Source: Clostridiales bacterium
Lineage (GTDB): Bacteria; Bacillota; Clostridia; Oscillospirales; Acutalibacteraceae
Direction of reading: 5' to 3'
Assembly (NCBI GenBank): GCA_019419895.1
Contig: JAHZIE010000010.1
Span: 15,197 to 26,240 of the forward strand
DNA: 11,044 bases
Under the pieces are notes generated by a model. It saw only the letters and a program-made list of their open reading frames with translations. It searched no databases and was not told the DNA's origin. Of this stretch, positions 6,377-11,044 are shown piece after piece; positions within the stretch are counted from its first letter, which is position 1; the number at the start of each line of letters is the position of its first letter. A program made the position numbers and the translations under genes.

Positions 6377-7234
6377 CTATGCTTTCACAGCGCCAGAAAT
6401 GACACCGCTGATAATGTGTTTCTGCAGGAAAATATAGAGTATGATAACCGGGATGACAGTCAATACCAGTGCCGCCATAATGGCGCCGTAATCGACCGTA
6501 TAGGTTCCATAAAACGCGTAGGTGGACAGCGGCAGGGTAAAATTCTCCTTCTGCGTCAGCACCAGGGACGGAAGCAGGTAGTCGTTCCAAATCCACAGCA
6601 CATCCAAAATGACAATCGTGGAGGTAATCGACTTGAGCAACGGAAAGACAACCAGGAAAAAGGTCTGCAGCTTGTTGCAGCCATCCAGCTTCGCCGCTTC
6701 CTCCAGGGACAGGGGAACGTTGCTTTTAATGAATCCATGGTAAATGAATACCGCCAGGCTGATGCCAAAGCCCACGTTCATAAATATCAGGGTGGCCTTG
6801 GAATTAAGGATTCCCAACATATTGCCGTAAATCGACACCAGCGGAATCATAATAGCCTGGAAGGGGATGATCATGCCAGCGATCATCAGAACAAAGAGAA
6901 ATTTTGTCGCCTTCCAATTGACGCGTACAAAGAGATAGGCTGTCATGGAAGCCAAAATGACAATCAAAAGAACGCTTATCACAGTGACAATCAGGGAATT
7001 GGTGAAGGAACGCACAAATTCCATCTTGTCAAAGGCTTTGATAAAGTTGTCAAGGGTTAGCCCTTTGGGATCAATAATGGATAGGGGATTCTTCAGGATG
7101 CCGGTTTTGGTTTTGAAGGAATTGACCACAATCAAAATGAACGGCATCATATACAGAATAAAGAAGAGGAAAAGAACGATGGATTTTATCAGATTGAAGG
7201 TTTTCTGCCTTTTCAGGCTCGATGTCGCCGCCAT
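6377..7234 (-). CDS. msmG: ABC sugar transporter permease, MalG/MsmG type
   Basis: This 285-residue inner-membrane protein is the second permease subunit of the carbohydrate uptake (CUT1) importer encoded here. Hydrophobic segments at about 14-37, 76-100, 111-134, 146-167, 195-214 and 250-270 give the usual six-helix pattern. The EAA loop LEEAAKLDGCNKLQTFF (177-193), which contacts the ATPase, has its conserved Glu-Ala-Ala and Gly185. The C-terminal GVISGAVKA end is typical of MalG-like subunits. Its ATG at 7232-7234 shares one base with the stop codon of the upstream permease (TAATG), which indicates translational coupling and a 1:1 complex. No ATPase gene is present in the window. The substrate cannot be read from the sequence; sucrose or raffinose-type sugars are inferred from the neighbours. 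Confidence 0.92.
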   Translation of the reverse strand: MAATSSLKRQKTFNLIKSIVLFLFFILYMMPFILIVVNSFKTKTGILKNPLSIIDPKGLTLDNFIKAFDKMEFVRSFTNSLIVTVISVLLIVILASMTAYLFVRVNWKATKFLFVLMIAGMIIPFQAIMIPLVSIYGNMLGILNSKATLIFMNVGFGISLAVFIYHGFIKSNVPLSLEEAAKLDGCNKLQTFFLVVFPLLKSITSTIVILDVLWIWNDYLLPSLVLTQKENFTLPLSTYAFYGTYTVDYGAIMAALVLTVIPVIILYIFLQKHIISGVISGAVKA

Positions 7235-8103
7235 TATGCCTCCACCTCTTTTCTTTTACCCAGCATTGTCTGGGTGATGATGATCACTGCCACCACAAGG
7301 AAGAGAATCAAGGCCTCAGCCTGACCAACGCCAAATTCCTTGGAAAGGAACGCTTTGCGGTATACATACATCGCCGCCATCACCGTGGAGCCGTAAGGGC
7401 CGCCTTCAGTGAAGGAAAGGTTGACGTCATATACCATAAAACATCTCTGAAGGGAGAGAAAGAGGCAGATGACAAAGGACGGCACCATCAAAGGCAGGAC
7501 AATGTGGCGGGTGCGCTGCCACCCCGTGCAGCCGTCAATGCTGGCCGCTTCCTTGATATCCTGGGGAATGCTCATAAAGCCGGACACATAAATGATCATC
7601 ATATAGCCTGAGTACTGCCAGACCGTTACTATTACCATGGCCCAGAATGCTTTCACCGGACTGGAAAGCCAGGATTCAGAAAAAATACCCATATCAACTT
7701 GAGTCAATACGCGGTTAAAAATAAACTGCCAAATAAAGCCTAAAACGATACCACCAATCAGGTTTGGAGTAAAAAATCCCGCTCGGAGGAAATTCTGCCC
7801 GCGAACGCCGCTGGTAAGAAAATACGCCAGGCAAAAGGCCACCAGATTGATGAGTATCACGGAACAAATGACATATTTTATGGTCAGCCACAAAGCGTTC
7901 CAAAATTCACCGTCCTGAAAAACCTTCCCGTAGTTGGAAAATCCCACAAAATTAAAGCTGCTGGAGATTCCATTCCAATCGGTGAAGGTCAGTCCCAATC
8001 CGTAAATAAAAGGGATAATCACCACCGCTGCAAACGCGAGGGCAGCGGGACCGGCAAAGATCAAAAATGTTCTGATCTTGCCCCATAGGTTTTTTTCCTC
8101 CAT
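7234..8103 (-). CDS. msmF: ABC sugar transporter permease, MalF/MsmF type
   Basis: This 289-residue membrane protein is the first permease subunit of the CUT1 importer. A first helix lies at about 12-36 (FLIFAGPAALAFAAVVIIPF) and further hydrophobic segments at about 72-97, 110-130, 153-175, 203-222 and 263-281. The EAA loop IKEAASIDGCTGWQRTRHI (183-201) is intact, and FTEGGPYGSTVMAAMYVYR near 231-249 is the late MalF-type motif. It lacks the long periplasmic insertion of enterobacterial MalF, as is normal in Gram-positive sugar importers. The ATG at 8101-8103 has a GGGAAG stretch upstream but only a moderate Shine-Dalgarno match. It follows the binding-protein gene after 106 bases that carry a hairpin, and overlaps the next permease by one base. 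Confidence 0.92.
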   Translation of the reverse strand: MEEKNLWGKIRTFLIFAGPAALAFAAVVIIPFIYGLGLTFTDWNGISSSFNFVGFSNYGKVFQDGEFWNALWLTIKYVICSVILINLVAFCLAYFLTSGVRGQNFLRAGFFTPNLIGGIVLGFIWQFIFNRVLTQVDMGIFSESWLSSPVKAFWAMVIVTVWQYSGYMMIIYVSGFMSIPQDIKEAASIDGCTGWQRTRHIVLPLMVPSFVICLFLSLQRCFMVYDVNLSFTEGGPYGSTVMAAMYVYRKAFLSKEFGVGQAEALILFLVVAVIIITQTMLGKRKEVEA

Positions 8104-8139
8104 TTCGGCACTTCCCTTCCCTTTATAATCTTCATGTAC

Positions 8140-8169
8140 GGCTCAGCCGAATCTTTCCTCGGCTGAGCC
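8140..8169 (-). repeat. Intercistronic hairpin between binding-protein and permease genes
   Basis: Bases 8140-8150 and 8159-8169 are perfect 11-base inverted repeats with an eight-base loop (GGCTCAGCCGA stem). The minus-strand exit side (GTACATGAAGATT) lacks a T run, so this is less likely a strong terminator and more likely a 3' stabiliser or processing site. Such a site would keep the binding-protein mRNA more abundant than that of the permeases, a common arrangement in binding-protein operons. Confidence 0.6.
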
Positions 8170-8209
8170 ACAAATTTATTTCATTGCGTTGTCTGTTTGG
8201 AAATAAGGC

Positions 8210-9496
8210 TCAGGACTGAGAGGTCCAATAGCTTTCGATCTTCTCCGCAAGCCCATTTCTGTCCAACTGGCCGGCCAGATACTGCTGCATGGCGGCTCCC
8301 AGCTTATTCCAATGGTCTGCCGGAACAATGGAGGATACCATAAAGCCATCGGCCATATATTCACGCAGCGCCCTGCCCAGGGGATCGGTGGGCTCTAAAG
8401 TGATATTGGAGAAGGCGGGAACAATCTGCATGCCTTCCACCAGCTGCTTCTGCCCTTCCTCGTCATAAACCAGCCAGTTGAGGAAATCCTTGGCCGCCTG
8501 CTGCTGGGATTCTGTCGCCTTCACCTTATCAATCATCACCTGCTTGGAGCCGGAACCGGAAAGCTTGTTATTGCCGAAGAAAGAAGCGTCGTTGTTGACC
8601 ACAACGGGAATCATGCCATATTCATTCTCGCCGTCATCAAATTCCGATATATTCGGCCATGCCCAGTTACCGTTGAACCAGAAGGCGACCTCACCCTCTA
8701 CGATTAAAGAGGGATCTACCTCATAGTCCGCCGAAAGGGGATCATTTTTGTAATAGTTATACTCTCTAAACAAATCGAAGGTGTTCATGAGCTCATTAAA
8801 GCGCTCGTCAGACGCCACATCCACCTCACCGGCCTTCAGCTTGTCAAGATAAGCGTTGACGCCTTCCATATCCTCCGCCTGCAGCTCATACAGCAGCTGC
8901 AGGAAGTGGGCGCCGAGGGACCAGTCTTCCTTGGAAATCACGATGGGGGTAACGCCGGCGGCGTCCAGCTTTTCAAACAGATCCTTGAGCTTGTCAAAGG
9001 TGTTGATGCTTTTATAATCGAATTCTGTCCCAAGAGCCTTTTCAATTACCGTTTTATTGAAGATGATTCCCTTGCCTTCCACGCACATGGGGAAGCTGTA
9101 TACCGTGCCGTCAACCTTTGTGATCAGATCGCCGGCATCGGCGACCCATTTCTCATCGGAAAGATCGAGAGCCTTTTCCTTTGCCAGAGAAATGATATCG
9201 GTGGTGTCCAGCATAGCCATTGTGGGGGGAGTGCCGGAGTTATACATGGAGGAAATCTTTTCAAAAGGAGATCCGCCGGAAGGGCAGGCGATAATTTCAA
9301 TCTTTACGCCGGTTTTCTCCTGATAAACCTTGGCCGCTTCTTCCAGATTGCTTTGTATTTCGCCTTTAGAGTTCAGAAATGTGATCGATTCTTTTACTTC
9401 CCCGCCGCCGCTGTTGCCGCACGCGCTCATGGCGGCCATGCTGAAGAGAAGAGCTAAAACTAGGAGAACGCTGGAGAAAATCTTCAACTTTTTCAT
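8210..9496 (-). CDS. msmE: Sugar-binding lipoprotein of the ABC importer, MsmE/family 1
   Basis: This 428-residue extracellular solute-binding protein captures the sugar and delivers it to the two permeases. It begins MKKLKIFSSVLLVLALLFSM, a lipoprotein signal peptide with lipobox MSAC, so Cys26 would be lipidated and anchor it in the membrane; GNSGGGE is the flexible linker. The two-lobe fold is suggested by the ITFLNSKGE strand (38-46), PPTMAMLD (90-97), YSFPMCVEGKGIIFNK (133-148) and the family-typical GEVAFWFNGNWAWPNI (268-283), whose aromatic residues probably stack on the sugar. The ATG at 9494-9496 is chosen because the signal peptide starts there and GGAAGG lies eight bases upstream; an in-frame ATG at 9542-9544 would add 16 unsuitable residues. 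It lies 56 bases after the sucrose phosphorylase gene. The ligand is inferred from context. Confidence 0.92.
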   Translation of the reverse strand: MKKLKIFSSVLLVLALLFSMAAMSACGNSGGGEVKESITFLNSKGEIQSNLEEAAKVYQEKTGVKIEIIACPSGGSPFEKISSMYNSGTPPTMAMLDTTDIISLAKEKALDLSDEKWVADAGDLITKVDGTVYSFPMCVEGKGIIFNKTVIEKALGTEFDYKSINTFDKLKDLFEKLDAAGVTPIVISKEDWSLGAHFLQLLYELQAEDMEGVNAYLDKLKAGEVDVASDERFNELMNTFDLFREYNYYKNDPLSADYEVDPSLIVEGEVAFWFNGNWAWPNISEFDDGENEYGMIPVVVNNDASFFGNNKLSGSGSKQVMIDKVKATESQQQAAKDFLNWLVYDEEGQKQLVEGMQIVPAFSNITLEPTDPLGRALREYMADGFMVSSIVPADHWNKLGAAMQQYLAGQLDRNGLAEKIESYWTSQS

Positions 9497-9552
9497 TTTA
9501 TTTTCCTTCCTTTCTATCATTGCCGATCGTTTCTGTAATGCCATAACAACAA

Positions 9553-10992
9553 TTATTCCGCCTCCTGACGGAAAACTTCCTCCCCGTCTGCCGTAACGGT
9601 GAAGGAATAATCATTCAAATCGGCCTGTAACCGGGCCGTGTGTCCGTCATGTTCCCTGCGGATGCAAAGAATACCGTTTTCAAAGCTTGGGAAGCATTCC
9701 CCGGAAAAAGCCGGGCATTCATTCCTCAGCTCCATCAGAAAAAGCAGATCTCTTACTACTGGACGCTCCACATTTTCCGCCACTTCCTCTTTGGTGTAAT
9801 AATGGCGGTTAATATCCCGTCCCTGCCTGGTGGCTTCCAGCAGCTCAATATCGTTCGCGCCGGCCAGCAATCCTACATAATAGACCTGCGGAATTCCCGG
9901 GGCAAAAAACTGAATGGCCCTTGCCAGCAGGTAAGCTCTGTCGTTATCTCCCAAAGCAGAATAGTAGGTGCAGTTAATTTGGTAGATATCCAGGTTATTA
10001 TACGCTTCGGTATTATAAATTTTCTTGACATTGGCGCCCTTTTGGAAGAGAAGCTCCTTGGTTGCTTCAATCTCCTCCTGTGACAAAAGATCCGCGACGT
10101 CCACAACGCCGATGCCGTCATGGGTATCCAGGGTGGTAAACTGCTTGCGGGGGCAAATCTCAAGCCAGTGGACAAGGGGTTCTCCCCTTCCGGTCAGCAG
10201 AGCGTTGAGCACCAGCATCGGCAGAGCGAAATCGTAGACCCAAAAGCCTTTTTCCGCAATCTTCATCTGTATGGTATAATGTTCATGAATTTCCGGAAGA
10301 ATGTCCACATCATAGGGCTGCACCGTCCGCTGAATCTCATATAAGAGCTCCCACATCTGGGGCTCAATGAAAAAGCAGCTGGTATCCGGCTTCTTTACCG
10401 CATAAGCAAACGCGTCCAGCCGGATAAGGGAAGCTCCCCGTTTGCACATATTCACCAGGGTGTCCTTGATAAATTGGATCGTCGCCAGCTTTGAGACGTC
10501 CAAATCGACCTGTTCCTCACAAACGGTACACCAGATGTTCTCTGTGGTACGATCAGCAAAAGTCACATCAATGTAAGGAGCCCGCGGCTTGCGCTTATAA
10601 ATCTTGTCCACCTGTTCCTGGGTAGGTTCTCCATTTTCCCAAAAATCCTTGTATCTGATGAAATAATCTTTATAGGAAGAAGCGTCCTTTTTTTCCAGGA
10701 AATCCTTAAAATATTCCGAGCTGCGGGAAATATGGTTGACCATAAAATCATACATCAGGTAGTAGCGTTTTCCCAGCTTTTCCAAATCGTCAAAGGCACC
10801 AAACTGAGGATCCACCATATCGTACCTCATTGGAGCAAATCCCCTGTCCGCCGATGAAGGGAAAAAAGGGAGGATGTGCACACCGCCGATAGCCTTGGAA
10901 AAGTACCTGTCCAGCAGCTGGGACAGCTCCTTCAGATTTTCCCCCAGGCTGTCCGCGTAGGTTATGAGCATCACCTTATTCTGGATTTTCAT
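9553..10992 (-). CDS. gtfA: Sucrose phosphorylase, GH13 subfamily 18
   Basis: This 479-residue cytoplasmic enzyme should split sucrose with inorganic phosphate into alpha-glucose-1-phosphate and fructose, saving one ATP compared with hydrolysis. With the ATG at 10990-10992, the protein begins MKIQNKVMLITYADSLG, as in streptococcal GtfA and bifidobacterial sucrose phosphorylases. The clan GH-H residues are present: LIRLDAFAYA with nucleophile Asp193, LPEIHEHY with acid/base Glu234, and LDTHDGIGVVD with Asp292. NNLDIYQIN and GRDINRHYY are further GtfA-type motifs. Length is normal. A longer start at 11026-11028 adds 12 residues but has no ribosome site, whereas AAAGGAG lies about ten bases before the chosen ATG. 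It is the first gene of the operon. Sucrose-6'-phosphate phosphorylase is a close relative, but no PTS is seen here, so free sucrose is favoured. Confidence 0.95.
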   Translation of the reverse strand: MKIQNKVMLITYADSLGENLKELSQLLDRYFSKAIGGVHILPFFPSSADRGFAPMRYDMVDPQFGAFDDLEKLGKRYYLMYDFMVNHISRSSEYFKDFLEKKDASSYKDYFIRYKDFWENGEPTQEQVDKIYKRKPRAPYIDVTFADRTTENIWCTVCEEQVDLDVSKLATIQFIKDTLVNMCKRGASLIRLDAFAYAVKKPDTSCFFIEPQMWELLYEIQRTVQPYDVDILPEIHEHYTIQMKIAEKGFWVYDFALPMLVLNALLTGRGEPLVHWLEICPRKQFTTLDTHDGIGVVDVADLLSQEEIEATKELLFQKGANVKKIYNTEAYNNLDIYQINCTYYSALGDNDRAYLLARAIQFFAPGIPQVYYVGLLAGANDIELLEATRQGRDINRHYYTKEEVAENVERPVVRDLLFLMELRNECPAFSGECFPSFENGILCIRREHDGHTARLQADLNDYSFTVTADGEEVFRQEAE

Positions 10993-11023
10993 TTGTGTTT
11001 CACTCCTTTCTCTCAGATTCTCT

Positions 11024-11041
11024 GTCATGACTGTGATTAAA
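11024..11041 (-). promoter_or_regulatory. Possible -10 element and dyad before sucrose phosphorylase
   Basis: On the minus strand TTTAAT (11041-11036) matches five of six bases of a -10 hexamer and would start transcription near 11029, giving a leader of about 37 bases. The matching -35 would lie outside the window, so the promoter cannot be confirmed. The perfect eight-base palindrome GTCATGAC at 11024-11031 would cover that start point, a usual place for a repressor site. Confidence 0.3.
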
Positions 11042-11044
11042 TTC

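Noticed and set aside
6416..7060. Plus-strand open frame of 214 codons opposite the second permease
   Set aside because: Its Gln/His/Asn-rich translation is what the reverse complement of a hydrophobic membrane gene produces; no domain is visible.
9497..9552. Catabolite-control (cre) site or separate promoter before the binding-protein gene
   Set aside because: The closest match around CAGAAACGATCGGCA has two mismatches in the core half-site, and no acceptable -35/-10 pair was found.
1..11044. Mobile element, CRISPR, phage or defence genes
   Set aside because: No transposase, integrase, repeat-spacer pattern or defence domain was seen on either strand; the gene content is a coherent sugar-utilisation locus.

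Overview
The window looks like a sucrose/raffinose-family oligosaccharide utilisation locus from a Gram-positive anaerobe of the Firmicutes, most likely a gut-type clostridium (Lachnospiraceae-like). The reasons are strong AGGAGG-type Shine-Dalgarno sites, moderate GC, a lipoprotein-type binding protein, and close resemblance of the encoded proteins to the streptococcal/clostridial msm and scr families. No ribosomal or other phylogenetic marker is present, so the taxon is an inference.

Layout: all complete genes lie on the minus strand and read from right to left. In transcription order they are: sucrose phosphorylase (gtfA, 10992-9553); an ABC sugar-binding lipoprotein (msmE-like, 9496-8210); two ABC permeases (msmF-like 8103-7234 and msmG-like 7234-6377, overlapping by one base); a GH32 beta-fructosidase (6267-4945, whose normal C-terminal end continues in another frame to 4713); a LacI/ScrR-type repressor (4655-3678); a PfkB fructokinase (3661-2657); and a GH36 alpha-galactosidase (2470-263) with its own sigma-A-type promoter. 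Intercistronic hairpins follow the binding protein, the second permease, the GH32 gene and the fructokinase. This suggests one long operon with graded expression, plus a separately started alpha-galactosidase unit. At the left edge (1-201, plus strand) is the C-terminal tail of another gene, probably another sugar-binding protein, ending at a hairpin shared with the converging alpha-galactosidase gene.

How the genes work together (inference from families): the binding protein and two permeases import sucrose, raffinose and possibly short fructo-oligosaccharides. The ATPase is not encoded here and is presumably a shared MsmK/MsmX-type protein. Inside the cell, alpha-galactosidase trims raffinose-type sugars to sucrose. 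Sucrose phosphorylase splits sucrose with phosphate into glucose-1-phosphate and fructose, the GH32 enzyme hydrolyses beta-fructosides, and fructokinase phosphorylates the released fructose. The repressor probably senses a sugar or sugar phosphate.

The pathway itself is a known type. I found no evidence of an undescribed system. The most notable points are the frameshift near the 3' end of the GH32 gene, the in-frame stop at the very start of the left-edge fragment, and several candidate regulatory dyads and hairpins. No intergenic gap exceeds about 190 bases. I saw no tRNA, rRNA, CRISPR array, insertion sequence or attachment site.
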